Below, piece after piece: positions 37,901 to 47,490 of a DNA stretch of 64,000 bases. Positions within the stretch are counted from its first letter, which is position 1. Each line of letters opens with the position of its first letter. The notes under the pieces were generated by a model that was given only the letters and a program-made list of their open reading frames with translations, searched no databases and was not told the DNA's origin. The translations under genes and the position numbers were made by a program. The DNA lies in assembly GCF_901709675.1 (NCBI RefSeq), contig NC_051095.1, positions 14,705,456 to 14,769,455 on the forward strand, read 5' to 3'. This DNA comes from Syngnathus acus. Taxonomy: Eukaryota > Chordata > Actinopteri > Syngnathiformes > Syngnathidae.

Positions 37901-40900
37901 ACTTTTGTTTTTGATTCAGATTTGGAGCTGGAGGAAGAGGAGGTAGAGCATGTGGACGCGCCTGACACAGAGGTGAAAGGTCATCGTTCCGCCCGTGAGG
38001 TGGAGTACAACCCTCCCGTGAACGACTACGTAAGTGCGCCGTGACATCCGAGGAATCCGCCTCCAGTTACAGTCAAGTCACTTCAATTAGCCGCGGCTCT
38101 GCCTCCACTTTGTCCGCATATAAATTGCTCACTAATTGATGTTAAAACTGACTCTGTGCACCAGAGGGCACAGCAATTGCTCTATATATCTGTTTAAGTA
38201 AGGCCAGTTCATTGAAGACTCCCTTAATGTCTCTCCATTAATTGAGAGAAACATCCAGCCGTTCCAAGGCAGAAAATTGTGCCTCTCTCGGTGCCTTCTC
38301 TCACTTGGCAGAGCAACGCACCACACAAAGGTCACTCGCGACTGTGCAAATAAGTTACATTTATTACCAATGCTTTAATTATCAAAGTGTACAACATGAA
38401 GAGGGAAAGACGGACGGCATATTTCGCATCTAAACCACTCAGCGGCGCAGGATTAATTATCCGTGACGGTGGGAGAAAAATATTTTAGGCAGCGACATGA
38501 AGGAACGCACACTCCAAACTATCTACACACATGCGACACACCACATTTATCACTTACACGTGAACGGCCACTAAAGCAGAGGCGCTGTCTCCTCGGTGCA
38601 GTGCGACACATGGGCAGAAATGAGACTTCCGATAATGGTCACATTTATCAGGACCGCCCCAGAAACACTTCTCAATACTCCTAGACTTTAGTTTGTGAGA
38701 ATAATATGCGCTTTCAAGAATTTAGTTGGGGGAAAAGTTAAGGAATACCGTATTTCATCATATAGTGCCAAGAGCCCTTTATTAACCCACCTGCAGCAAG
38801 TGTGAGGTGTCTAGAGTTGAACATTTCATTTTGTAATTATATGAAATAGTTTCTGACACAAATACATAATGAGAAATGTTTAAAATATATTAGAAACTCC
38901 TATATAGTCAAAATGTGTATTAAGGCCTGCAACATTCACTAATGAGTAGATGTCAGTTGTGTTTTGCCTGTGTAGAACAAATTCACGCTAAAAATGTAAC
39001 AAAAATATAACTAAATCTGTCTTTCCTTGTCAGTGGACATTAAATCATTTTTCAGTCATTTTGAAACATTTTCCAGCTTTTTCTCCACGCTGCATCGAGC
39101 AGTCGTTTGAAACATTGCCTTAAACTTCAGCTTTACAGATGCCACATTGTGGTAAGCATGTCTACATTGTGTTATCAGCCAAAGTCAAGGTAATTATGCA
39201 CAGGCACCTGGTGGATGTGATCTATTACATTGGAAAGTATTTCCAAGGTTCTAATTATTCCTAATCGTTCCTCTTCTTCTTCATTCTTCTTTGTTGACCT
39301 GGTGTTTCTTTTCCAGTCCTTCTTTCAAATTTACACCATCTCAGATTAAATTGTGGGCCATAAGACTCTACTCAGAACCACAATCATGTTAAAGCCAAGT
39401 CAAGCTTGCAGTGTTGTAGACAGTACTAATGATGAAGTGCTCCGTTTACTATTTATGATCAAAATCTATATTTCCTTTTTTTTCCCAGCACAGGGAAAAT
39501 TAGTGACCCCTAGAGTGCTCTGACCTTTGTGCTATAAATAGCAATGATCCCCACAATCTCATGCGGCCGTTCAAACTGGCCTTCAGCTACACTTTTTCTT
39601 CACTAAGTGTAAATGTTTTGATTAGTTGACATGACTAAAAGTTTTTAGTGGACTTTGATAATCTGCTGCCACTGTGTTTTCATTCAATTTTGCAATGAGT
39701 ATCTGCATAAAACTTTTCAAAAGCCCGAAGGGAAGGCTTTTCCCTCATTGAATGGCTGACATTTTGGGGAGGTGTTTGATTGTGCATACTTGCATGTGGG
39801 CTGAAATCACGCGTAGCAAAGGAAACTAATGGTTCTTAGTCTTCATTAACGCTGCTTGTTTGGGAGGACTGCCTCAGATTTCCCAAGGTGAGCCATTCTT
39901 ATCAGCGCAGCGTTCCCACTAGAGGAGGCGACTCAAAGCCGCAGTGATTAATATGTGCCACCCGTTTTAAGAGGCTAGCTCTGATTAATTGCTTTTAAGG
40001 TACAATGCTGCCTTTTGGCTGTTTGTTTGATTTGTTTTACGGTGCGCCATCATTTGAATAAAACATTTTCTCTGTTTTTCTCAAGCAATGTCCCAATTCG
40101 TTGTGTGTGAAGCAGATACGATAATCATTGCTCCATTGACGGGTTTGCTGTTGTTTCTATAACAGATTTTTGACAGCGTGTTGATGACCCTCAAACTTGA
40201 CTTAAACAATAAATCATGAGAAACCTGCCTCTGCGTGTCGTGATGATAAATCAAACGCGCTTAAACAAGATATCATCCGTCGCAGCATTTCTATGTGCTT
40301 TAGGGCTCCCAAGTTTGTAGTATTACTCGATTTATCAGAACTCACATCAGAAGTCACCAAGTATTGGTCATGAGAAAATACCATCAATTACTAAAATCAC
40401 ATTTGTGTACATCTGACTGACATTATGTCCACCAGCTAACCTCAAATATGTATCTACTTTTAATTGTGACAGACCAAAATTAGCCCATGTCAAAAAGTAC
40501 AAAGTCAATCTTAAAAACATGTCTACGGCAGGCTGCCTGTGTCAAGTACTACGTATATGTCAAAGTAGACAGCTTGGCTACGAGGGTGACATGCTAATCA
40601 CGTGATATGCAGTTTAAGTTATATCAACAGAGTAATCCCTTTGTTAAAAAATTTGTTAAAATGTGTTTCGGTGTTGTATTAAAACATTTTAATAGATAAG
40701 TTAGCATACAAGAGGTAGATTTTTAAGTTCATGTTGTAAAAATCTTTTGTATTTTTATTACATTTTTAGTTTGTAATTTCTATGCAATCTTATATTTGCA
40801 AACATTTCTAAAGTATAGATTTTTTTTCCTCGACCCACAGGATACTGTGTTCAATTTTTCTGCACTAAAACTACCAAATGAAACAACGGACTCTTTTGTT

Positions 40901-43006
40901 TAATCAGCAACAAAAAAAAGTTTGATTCTGCTTTTTTCTGTTTGTTTTTTTACAATCGAGGTAGTGCTGTCATCTACTGGTGGTTGTGTGACAGTTAAGT
41001 TGTTAAACTTGAAATTTACCGTCCAGCGGCATGAGAGCCTCATGAAAAAGGTGATTGCGCTCACACACAAACTGGCTCCTGACGTCACTCACTTGGCCAT
41101 GCCTCTTAAAGATCAAACACAGATATTACAGTTTTTATATCTCATTAAATTAATTTTTTATGTACTCTTTTTCACAGTTCTGATATTTAGGGTTTAAGTA
41201 TTTGTGTTAAGAATCTTTTTTGTGTTTCTATGACCTTGTTGTGGCAATACAAGGACTCAAGCAACAGTTTACCGGCATGAGACTCACTTTTGTGTCCACC
41301 TCTGCGTGTTCTCCTTCCCCACTAGTGAATGCTTTGCGTTGCTGCAGCTTGACTCGTGCCGACTCTTCCCCAAGAATCTCTGGCGGGTTTTTCCGAAAGT
41401 GAAGCCGGAGCTGGCTCAGAGCGACACGGCCTGATCGTCTCAGAGGAGCCATTTACTAAGAGAGATTGAAATGTGGCGCAACGTGGACCGAGGGCGGTCG
41501 AGTTAAGTGGCACTTCTCCGAAGCCCATTAGGCGTTGCTCTTGATCAAAGGCGCAGGCCCTGCGAGTCTTCCAGGGCGTGAAGCAGCCGGCACAACGGCG
41601 AATGCTAGGGGTCATTAAATCTACCTAATTTACCTTTCGTTTGGGCTCCAATTGGCCCCTCAATAAGTTTAGAGGCAGCCAGCGAGAGCAAATGAAAGAA
41701 TCCTTGTTAGGCCATCATTAGCCTGCTAATTGCTTTAGAAATGTGATACATACTTAAAGTCAAGGTCAGGGGGAGGGTGCTCATTTGGATGCGGTAAGGG
41801 GAGGCAGGGCTGACGCTGCTGCGGAGTTATGAGGTCAGAGATGAATGAAATAGTGTAATGATGCTGCTTAAAGGCACGTTGGTGCATTTTGATTGAAGAT
41901 CTCTGCAATGGACAAGTCAGTGATGATGCTTTTTGTGTGCGTGTGCAGCACTGCCATCGCTGACCTTGCCGGAAAGGTCAAGGGTATCGCATCACACTTT
42001 ATTACCCTGATATTTAATCCAACTCGAGCTCGCCGTTACATGTCACATTCTTGTGTCGCCGTGGCTATCGATTCTTTGCACTGATCTTTACACCTATTCT
42101 GCCTGACATATGACCGGCCAAAGTTCACCAGATGCGCATTCACACCTTGAAGAGCCGCTGTCATAACCTTAGCCTGCAGTGAGGTTACCGAGTGTGAACA
42201 CTGACATATTATGTGTGAGGGGACAGACACATGCGTGATGCAACAAACGAACTGTGGCCATGCGTGGTAACCGGACTTACAAATTTACCTGATTTCATGA
42301 CCACCACATCTCAAATCATTTGTATCTCAATGCAGTTTCCTTATAGAAATGGCTTAATCCATTAAAGTGATGTCACCAGTTACTAGTAAGGCAACAGTCG
42401 TCGGCTGGTCATGCTGAGGTCTCTAGCAAGACCAGTAGCAAAAACACAAGTAGTCATGATTTAGCCAGCCAAATCTCCAGTCACAGGGCAGAACCAACAC
42501 GCTGTTGTTGGCCTGCTGCTTGCTGGTGACACCAGCAAGACTAGCTACTGCTGATTACTAAAGAACAGGAAACTTTTTATTGGGGTAAAAGAGAATCTAC
42601 TAAAATGTCAAAATGCTGTAAACATGCTGGCAATGAATGAGTAAAGTACAATGACAAAATACTTGCACTTTGTTACTTCTCACTACTCTCGCTTTCTGTA
42701 TGTAAATATATATATATATATTTAAAGAAAAGTTCTGAAAATTGAATTCCATCCTGGTGATAGAGACTCAAACCTACTATGTCCATCACCCAACAGAGAG
42801 CCGTGGGTCTGGAGCTGGACAACCGCCTGGATGAGCGCGGTTACTGCTGCCAGTACTGTCACCATGGCTACCGCTTCTGCCGCCGCTACCACGTGCCCCT
42901 CGGCGGCTTCAACCCGTGGCCATACTACTATCGGGGAGGCCACGTTGTCTGCCAGGTGGTGATGCCGTGCAACTGGTGGATCGCTCGCATGCTGGGGAGG
43001 ATCTGA
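24659..43006 (+). CDS. tnmd: Tenomodulin, last five coding exons (5' end missing)
   Basis: Tenomodulin is a type II membrane glycoprotein of tendon and ligament cells that promotes tenocyte proliferation and collagen fibril maturation; its C-terminal domain is anti-angiogenic. Exons 24659-24799, 29791-29898, 37352-37502, 37920-38029 and 42797-43006 join in phase (720 nt, 239 residues plus stop). In order they show the BRICHOS domain with its two cysteines (in RCYIRSQ and WEFCQELP), the WVPAEEP...HWINPS stretch, an acidic linker, an RxxR site (RSAR), and the C-terminal module LDERGYCC...MPCNWWIARMLGRI. The match is closer to TNMD than to its paralogue chondromodulin (CNMD): EIFRIGNG, LEVHDFK and WVPAE all follow the TNMD pattern. 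Human TNMD is 317 aa, so about 60-80 N-terminal residues (cytoplasmic tail, membrane anchor) are absent; I found no exon for them in 1-24658. Introns are 4991, 7453, 417 and 4767 bp. Family assignment is confident; symbol is by recalled similarity. Confidence 0.93.
24942..24980. mobile_element. Short hAT-type end remnant
   Basis: CAGTAATTGTCAAAGTGTGG followed by TATGAGCACCGCAC resembles a CAGTG...TCAAAGTGTGGTAC terminus of a fish hAT element. It is isolated and very short. Confidence 0.4.
25165..25310 (+). mobile_element. SINE 3' fragment
   Basis: The segment follows the plan of the 22406 SINE body and tail: a GTGAGTGTGAATG start, then GCCAGGGCGTGCC, GCTTCAGCTCCCC and GAGAATGAATGA. It is strongly diverged and lacks the tRNA-like head. 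Confidence 0.55.
25833..25890. repeat. CA microsatellite
   Basis: A long run of CA dinucleotides (about 25 units) with an early CC interruption, inside a tnmd intron. Open frames across it (poly-Val/Cys, poly-His/Thr) are artefacts. Confidence 0.95.
26600..27125 (-). other. Unrecognised GC-richer block with two overlapping open frames
   Basis: On the - strand two frames stay open, 137 codons (27123-26710) and 140 codons (27022-26600). The block is richer in CpG and GC than its flanks. Segments such as VPILRYIKTTVNWLNATSF and INGAVTDAQVSASMPWA look protein-like, but I do not recognise a family. It could be a degraded retrocopy or transposon fragment, or chance. It has no terminal repeats that I can see. 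Confidence 0.25.
27304..27671. mobile_element. Miniature element, TGTCACG ends, copy 2
   Basis: A 368-bp element with ends TGTCACG...CGTGACA and a perfect 5-bp target duplication GTATT (27299-27303 and 27672-27676). It shares end structure with the copy at 6724, together with a CCAAATGCAGC segment followed by TTTATT about 30-50 bases in. A T run directly precedes the insertion. It has no transposase; the superfamily is not identified. Confidence 0.75.
29791..29898 (+). CDS. tnmd: tnmd exon: BRICHOS core with first conserved cysteine
   Basis: This 108-bp, phase 0-0 exon encodes 36 residues, beginning GLTAIRFAEHQRCYIRSQ and ending in an acidic run, EAEDGDFE. It is bounded by an acceptor ATTTTCAAAG before 29791 and a donor GTATGC at 29899. 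It aligns to the TNMD segment GYTGIYFVGLQKCFIKTQ and to the chondromodulin segment GITGIRFAGGEKCYIKAQ. Its cysteine is one of the two invariant BRICHOS cysteines. The exon is short and moderately diverged, but both phases match its neighbours exactly, which makes it convincing. Confidence 0.9.
32279..32911. mobile_element. Pogo/Tigger-like miniature element
   Basis: Ends are CAGTGATCCCTC and its exact complement GAGGGATCACTG. Further in, ATTGCGGATTCGCTATTTCG on the left and CGCTACTTGCGGGTGG on the right resemble the TCGCGG-type subterminal sequence of pogo/Tigger elements. A clean TA duplication is not visible (TT on both sides), so the superfamily is tentative. The 633-bp interior has no transposase. 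Confidence 0.65.
33866..33954. repeat. CA-TA-GT compound microsatellite, near-perfect palindrome
   Basis: A CA run (33866-33880), then GTATATA...TATAC (33881-33915), then a GT run (33916-33954). The CA and GT arms are complementary across an AT centre, so the tract can fold back on itself. Confidence 0.95.
34273..35083. mobile_element. Non-autonomous hAT element
   Basis: An 811-bp element with ends CAGGGGTGGGCAAAC and, on the opposite strand, CAGATATGGGCAAAC (12 of 15 identical), followed by GCGGGCC-type subterminal sequence. It has a perfect 8-bp target duplication GTATAGAC (34265-34272 and 35084-35091). A T run of about 32 bases lies inside (34931-34962). It has no transposase. Confidence 0.92.
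35702..35775. repeat. Dispersed-repeat fragment (TTTATTTATATAGCGCTTT type)
   Basis: Contains CTTTATTTATATAGCGCTTT followed by GAGCGCTTTATAG. Related fragments occur at about 19990-20075 and 59370-59425. This motif is common in fish dispersed repeats; the family is not resolved. Confidence 0.5.
35859..36318. mobile_element. Inverted-repeat element (TAGGGATGTCA...CAGCTCTA)
   Basis: The left end TAGGGATGTCAC and the complement of the right end, TAGAGCTGACAA, are related. Subterminal ATCGATTAATTGGAT and TCGTCGATTAATCAT segments face each other. This resembles a common fish hAT-derived MITE. I see no clean target duplication. Confidence 0.5.
37352..37502 (+). CDS. tnmd: tnmd exon: BRICHOS end (WVPAEEP...WINPS)
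   Basis: This 151-bp exon encodes 50 residues plus one base. It contains RVWVPAEEPVADPAF and SKIWEFCQELPIHWINPSP, matching human TNMD VIWVPAEKP and SKILEIC...YWINPT. The cysteine of WEFCQ is the second BRICHOS cysteine, expected to bond with that of RCYIRSQ. The acceptor is GCGAGCAG before 37352. The donor is GTGAGG at 37503; the exon ends with one base (G) that completes GAT with the next exon. Confidence 0.92.
37808..37885. mobile_element. hAT MITE fragment in short tnmd intron
   Basis: CCGGTCCTCGAGATCCACTG, then CCTGTTTTAGAAGTTTCCCT and CCTCCAACACGCCCGATTC, match a common fish hAT-type miniature element related in its end to the copy at 15345. Termini are lost. It ends about 35 bases before the next tnmd exon. 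Confidence 0.55.
37920..38029 (+). CDS. tnmd: tnmd exon: acidic linker with RxxR site
   Basis: This 110-bp exon begins after TTGATTCAG and ends before GTAAGT at 38030. With the carried-over G it encodes 37 residues: an acidic stretch DLELEEEEVEHVDAPD, then GHRSAREVEYNPPVNDY. The RSAR tetrapeptide is an RxxR motif at the place where human TNMD has RHAR, a proposed processing site; whether it is cut is not known from sequence. PVNDY matches human PINDY. A decayed hAT-type fragment sits in the short intron just upstream (about 37808-37885). Confidence 0.9.
38030..42796 (+). other. tnmd: tnmd last intron (4767 bp)
   Basis: This intron is largely free of recognisable mobile elements. A GC-richer stretch at about 41330-41900 stands out from the AT-rich flanks and has no convincing open frame. 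A short TA repeat (about 42705-42722) lies just before the last exon. Confidence 0.75.
42797..43006 (+). CDS. tnmd: tnmd last exon: C-terminal cysteine-rich domain
   Basis: The terminal coding exon encodes 69 residues and TGA at 43004. It starts after CACCCAACAG and encodes RAVGLELDNRLDERGYCC, QYCHHGYRFCRRYHVPLGG and the closing MPCNWWIARMLGRI. This is the compact domain shared by tenomodulin and chondromodulin and carries the anti-angiogenic activity in mammals. The module normally has eight cysteines; only six are present. The two missing positions are the Cys of human RRVCEPL (His here, RRYHVPL) and that of PYPYC (Tyr here, PWPYY). The exon is markedly more GC-rich than its surroundings. 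Confidence 0.95.
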   Translation, partial: RAVGLELDNRLDERGYCCQYCHHGYRFCRRYHVPLGGFNPWPYYYRGGHVVCQVVMPCNWWIARMLGRI

Positions 43007-43375
43007 GGGGGGCGTTGTCCGCCTGGAATCGTTGCTTTGATGCATCTTTTACGCCACTTGTGAGATGAATGTCGACCGACCGCTGTTAATTATTTCCTGA
43101 GCTGAGTTTTGGCCGGAGGCGTACTTGTCACACTAAATGGGGCCTGGGGCATTTTAAAGGCTTTCTTAAAAGGCAGCCGTCATTTATCATTTTCTTTGCT
43201 TTTGTTTTTATGTCGTCCGATATAATGCATGCTACCATGTTTGGACTATGTCAAATATTTGAGGAAAACGCGTGTTCTTTTTTGGTTTTAAATTGCTGTA
43301 ATGTATGACCAGTTGCATACAATATAACAGTAATTTATGTTGAGGTTTCCAATAAAGTCTTTAAAGTCACTTTTT
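43007..43375 (+). other. tnmd: tnmd 3' untranslated region
   Basis: Non-coding sequence follows the tnmd stop codon. A canonical AATAAA lies at 43351-43356 with a T-rich stretch (CACTTTTTGAGG) shortly after, so cleavage near 43370-43380 is expected. The exact end is inferred. Confidence 0.65.
43351..43356 (+). terminator. tnmd: Polyadenylation signal AATAAA for tnmd
   Basis: AATAAA lies 345 bases after the tnmd stop codon, in CCAATAAAGTC. It is the first canonical signal on the + strand after the stop and is followed by a T/G-rich element. Confidence 0.65.
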
Positions 43376-43479
43376 GAGGCTAATTGCTACGAAGAAGTGG
43401 CGAGGGAGAGTGAAGTTTGGGCTTCCCTGCTGAAGCTGCTACCTCCGCAACCTGACCAAGTGCTAATTATTTGATGTAT

Positions 43480-44045
43480 GGAGTGATGTATTTCAAATTA
43501 GGGTTTGAAACTATAGTATGATTTTGAGTAGCATTTGGATTCCAAAATAAGGTCTTAAAACTAGTGTAAAATTAGCATCTCAAAGTTAGATTTCAAATAG
43601 GGTTAACGTTCTAAAGTGTGGCATAAAAAGAAATTGATGTAAACCACAGCTAGGGGTTCAAAGTAAGGTTTTAAATTAGGGTTAGATTTTCAAAATGGTG
43701 TTTTGAATTCGTTACATTTTTGAGTGTTTTTTGAACAAGAGGTAAGAACTCAAAGTAGGGCTTTTAGGTAGGGTTTCAAATTAGGGGTCCAACAAGTATT
43801 AGGGTTTCAAAGTAGGTTTTTAAATGGGGTCAAGGTTTCAAATCATAATTTTAAACTAGGGTTAGGATTTCAAAGTAGGGTTTTAAGGAAGGGTTGGGTT
43901 TTAAAATTGAGGTTTTAAATTCAGAGTTAAGTTTTCAGAGTAGGGTTAAGTGGGTTACGTTTTGAAGTCGAGGAATTAACGTAGAGTTCGTGTTTTGAAG
44001 TAGGGTCTATAACTTGGGTTAAGGATTTCAATTAGGGTTTTACAA
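43480..44045 (+). repeat. Degenerate G-rich tandem repeat, TTAGGG-like
   Basis: Roughly 560 bases built from variants of TTTCAAAGTAGGGTTTTAAA and TTAGGGTTAGGATTTCAAAG. The G clusters sit on one strand and are spaced by AT-rich stretches, with TAGGGTT recurring many times. Unit length is irregular. It starts about 100 bases after the tnmd polyadenylation signal. Confidence 0.75.
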
Positions 44046-44810
44046 TATGGCCACGTCATGTACTTGTACTAAGAAAGTGCATATTAATAGTATATATTAA
44101 TGATACACACTCCACAACTATCAGTTGTGTCTTCTCAATGCACAACACCTTTCAATATTTCATAAAGCAATTATGATTATTAGACATTACAAATTCCGAA
44201 GTGTATTTGATCATTTCAAACAGTTAAACAAAGAAAAAAAATCTCACTATTATTATGGTTGCCATTCCTGATTTCTTTCAATTAAAATGTCATTGAATAT
44301 TAAACGTCACATCTTCTGTCATTACTAAACCAATACGAGCGCGCTCAAAGAGACGTGCGCTGTCAATGTGGGATTGAAAGTAATGCAATCTAGATCATTC
44401 TTCACTGAAAAAAGCAAAAACAAAGAAAACAAGATGTCAGTCAAGCATGTTCCGAATGCAAACCAATGCACTATAATGTGCTGCATCTTGACCTCAGTGG
44501 CTTGTGGAAATGTCGCTGATAAAATACAATTTCCTTGTGGATGAAAAAGAGGGAATGACATATTAGCTCATGCAAATATGTATGGATCGAGCTCAGGCGG
44601 CGGTGACCATATTGTTATTTTTAAATCAATAATGTCGATGGCCCGGAGGAACATGTCGAGTAAAAAGAATAGTAGCGCTATTTAACAAATGCAATAATTG
44701 CAAGCATACGTCAAATGTACTGACAAGTGTATTGCCAGTGAAAAAAAACCTGAGGCGCTTTGGGAAAGTTCACATAATCAGTTCATTGCTCCACCTCATC
44801 ACAGGCTTTA

Positions 44811-44836
44811 TTATTATTATTATTATTATTATTATT
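44811..44836. repeat. ATT microsatellite
   Basis: About eight uninterrupted TTA/ATT units. Confidence 0.9.
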
Positions 44837-46459
44837 TAAGCCTTCATGTGTAGATGCTGCTGCACTCCAATGTGGAGGAAAAGGTGTGGGGGTTTTTTTT
44901 CCACAAGAAGCCGTTGCCGGTTGTTACGTTGTGCGTCTCACAAAGTCTCCCAGGAATCTTTTGTGCTGTTGAGAGCCAATTGTCACGGAAGCCTTGAGAG
45001 TCCCTTTGAATGTTGAATGCTGGTAAATTCACATATTGAAGGCTGCTCACTGAGCGCTCATCACGTCTGTTGGGACACTGCATTCAATATTAGCTACAAA
45101 ATTGGAGCTATAAAAGCCACTGAATCGAACACAATCCGATTTGATTGTCATTCAAAACTATTTTCACCATAGGAAATGGAAATAATAGGATCTAGGGTCA
45201 AACTGTGTACATCACAACAACAGCTTTGTTCACTGTAAAGGGAATTCGACAGTCTCATTGAAGAGACTGGAAAATGTTGTGTAAATGCAAAAATAATCAT
45301 TTGTGAAAAGTTTATTAAAATGTATAAAGTTATTCAAATGTAAAAGCAGTAAACCTCTGAAAATAAGTTAACCACTCCCAATTATAAAATATAAAATTCA
45401 CGGACTTTTAACACAAAGAATATAAAAGGAAAACTGAAAGGCAAAGCACAAAGTTTGATACAATACATAGAGTGTGCTATTATCCAAGATGACAGTCCAT
45501 GTTTGGGGGAAAAAAGGCAAAAGCAAAACAGAGCTTTGATCCTTTGATGCTCACGGAAATAAGCTCTCATGAAAAACACTGCAATCTTGTACTGAATTGT
45601 AAAAAAGTCATAAAAAGCCAAGCAAAAACAAAACAAGACAGGAACTGGACATTGCAGCAATGTTGCCATAGCAGCAGTTTTATAAGAATGGGAGGAGCGA
45701 TGATTGAAATTTTAAAAGACCCCAGTTGTGTCATTTATGCAAGTCTTACGGCACTTAAACAGTGACATGAGAAAATGATCTTGAGCAAAGCAAAATGTGT
45801 CATTGCTTGATTATTTGACTACGACTGTACCTATTTTGCTGACTCAGTTTTATTTGGGGCTGTCTGTCCAATTTTTAACCCAGTAGTTTTAAGGGTACGG
45901 TGACCGGATACAGAACAATTTTGACTCAGGCAATTGAGACTTAATTAAGACTTGCATTTTTGGATGGAATCCAATTTTTTGGGGTGCAGTTCTAAGCGTT
46001 CACATTTCATATTAAATGCAACCTCCGTCCGTCTGGTGTGTGAACATATGCGTCCCCAAAGTGATCCACGTGGACAGAAGAAACGACATCAGTTGTTGAT
46101 AGAAATAAATGTGATCCAACGCGTACGGTCCCGGCCTTATGTTTTTAGTATCTCATATATACAGAGAGGCCATTTAGGAGAAGTTAAAATACAGTATTTG
46201 GGGGTAGGGAATAACTCTGGGACGGAATGGTGCGTCCGAAAATGGAAAATAACATAAGAAAAGGAAAACATTTTATGTTCAGTCCAGAGCTATTACAATG
46301 AAAAGACAATTATTTTCAATTGATACAACAAAAAAGTGCAACATCGCATCACGCAGATGTGCCAATTGGCAATAGTAGTTAAGAACATGAGCCACATAAG
46401 AGCTCATTGCCATTAAGTAAATAAATTGCACTTGGAATAAATGAAAGCAAAAGCATTAT

Positions 46460-46883
46460 TGTCCTCCTCCTAGGAGCCCTAAAACCGACGGCCTGAGGGC
46501 AAAAGCTCAAACTCGTACCGGATGATTAGGACTACACAAAATAACATCTGCCTTCCTAAGGATCTGTTTATTACTGGTAGACATGAGCCGGGCCTACATA
46601 CATCCGGCACGCCGATATTTTTCCAGCGGATTCAACAAGGCTACAGAGGAGATTTGTTTCGAACAAGTTCAGATTTCCAAAACATACAACAGTACAGGAG
46701 GATCAAACGGATTCCGTAAAGGTTCTTATTTTCCTTGTGCAATTGTTGATAAACCTTTTTGGAGGTTCAAAGCAAAGTTTATTGTCGAGGACCACACCAA
46801 GACCTAATTTGTATTCCTCCACCATCTCAATATTAGCACCTTTAATAAAACTAGTTGGAGAAATAGAGGTCAAGTTCCTAAAA
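46460..46883 (-). mobile_element. Decayed L2-type LINE copy
   Basis: On the - strand two separated pieces of an L2-group ORF2 can be read. One is IKGANIEMVEEYK and LGVVLDNKLCFE (about 46850-46750), from the reverse transcriptase C-terminal part. The other is EFELLPSGRRF followed by in-frame stops (about 46520-46460), from the extreme C-terminus. The part between is deleted or unreadable. It lies immediately 3' (in - strand sense) of the better preserved L2 copy. Confidence 0.65.
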
Positions 46884-46892
46884 GCAGCTATC

Positions 46893-47490
46893 GAATAGAA
46901 TAGAATAGAATAAAATAGAATAGAATAGAATAGATCTTTATTGTCATTGTCACACATGTACAACGAAATTTAAAAAGTGCCAACCGATCAGCGCATGAGA
47001 TAAAAAAAATAAAAAAAATAGAATAAATAGAATAAAAAAGATAAAAAATACAAGCTAAAACCCACAGAAGAACATACACAGACATATTCATTTACGTTTA
47101 GCGGCATTCAATGTGACTACCGCCGTAGGGTAAAAACTGTTGGCGAATCTGCTAGTCCTTGACCTAATTGATCTATAGCGTCTGCCTGATGGCAACAGTT
47201 CGAAAAGGGAGTGGCCAGGGTGGGAAGTGTCCTTCAGAATGTTCTGTGTTTTTTTGAGACAGCGGGTTCTGTGTAGGTCTTCCAGTGTGGGGAGAGGGCA
47301 GCCAATGATCTTCTGTGCTGTGTTGATGACCCCTTGGAGCTTTTTCCTCTGAGCAGCAGTGCAGCTGGAGTACCAAACACATATACAGTACGTTAAAGTG
47401 CTTTCTATGGAGCAGCGATAGAAGGACACCAGCAGTCTTTGTGTGATGCTGTGCCTCCTCAGCACCCTTAGGAAGTAGTTTGGTTTTTGT
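46893..47490 (-). mobile_element. 5'-truncated L2-type LINE
   Basis: The - strand frame (47476-47091) reads YFLRVLRRHSITQRLLVSFY, CSIESTLTYCICVWYSSCTA and HPGHSLFELLPSGRRYRSIR, ending at a stop after NAAKRK. This is the C-terminal region of an L2/CR1-group ORF2. The 3' untranslated tail ends in AATAAAGATC and a TTCTA microsatellite (about 46897-46935). The frame has no internal stop, so the copy is not very old. The 5' truncation lies near 47490. Confidence 0.82.
47091..47476 (-). pseudogene. C-terminal fragment of L2-type LINE ORF2
   Basis: An open fragment of about 128 codons of the LINE polyprotein, C-terminal to the reverse transcriptase palm. Conserved IESxLTYCIxVWY, AQKIIGxPLP and FELLPSGRRYRSIRSRTSRF motifs are visible. 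It lacks the endonuclease and the reverse transcriptase catalytic motif, so it is a dead fragment. A related block lies at 16554-16740. Confidence 0.78.

Noticed and set aside
24659-43006. Assignment of the + strand gene to chondromodulin (cnmd)
   Set aside because: LEVHDFK, WVPAE, PVNDY and CNWWIARMLGR follow TNMD; CNMD has VNDFQ, WVAVD and CSWWVARILG at these places, despite a CNMD-like second exon.
43480-44045. CRISPR-like array from regular short repeats
   Set aside because: Repeats are degenerate and lack constant-length spacers; the host is a vertebrate.
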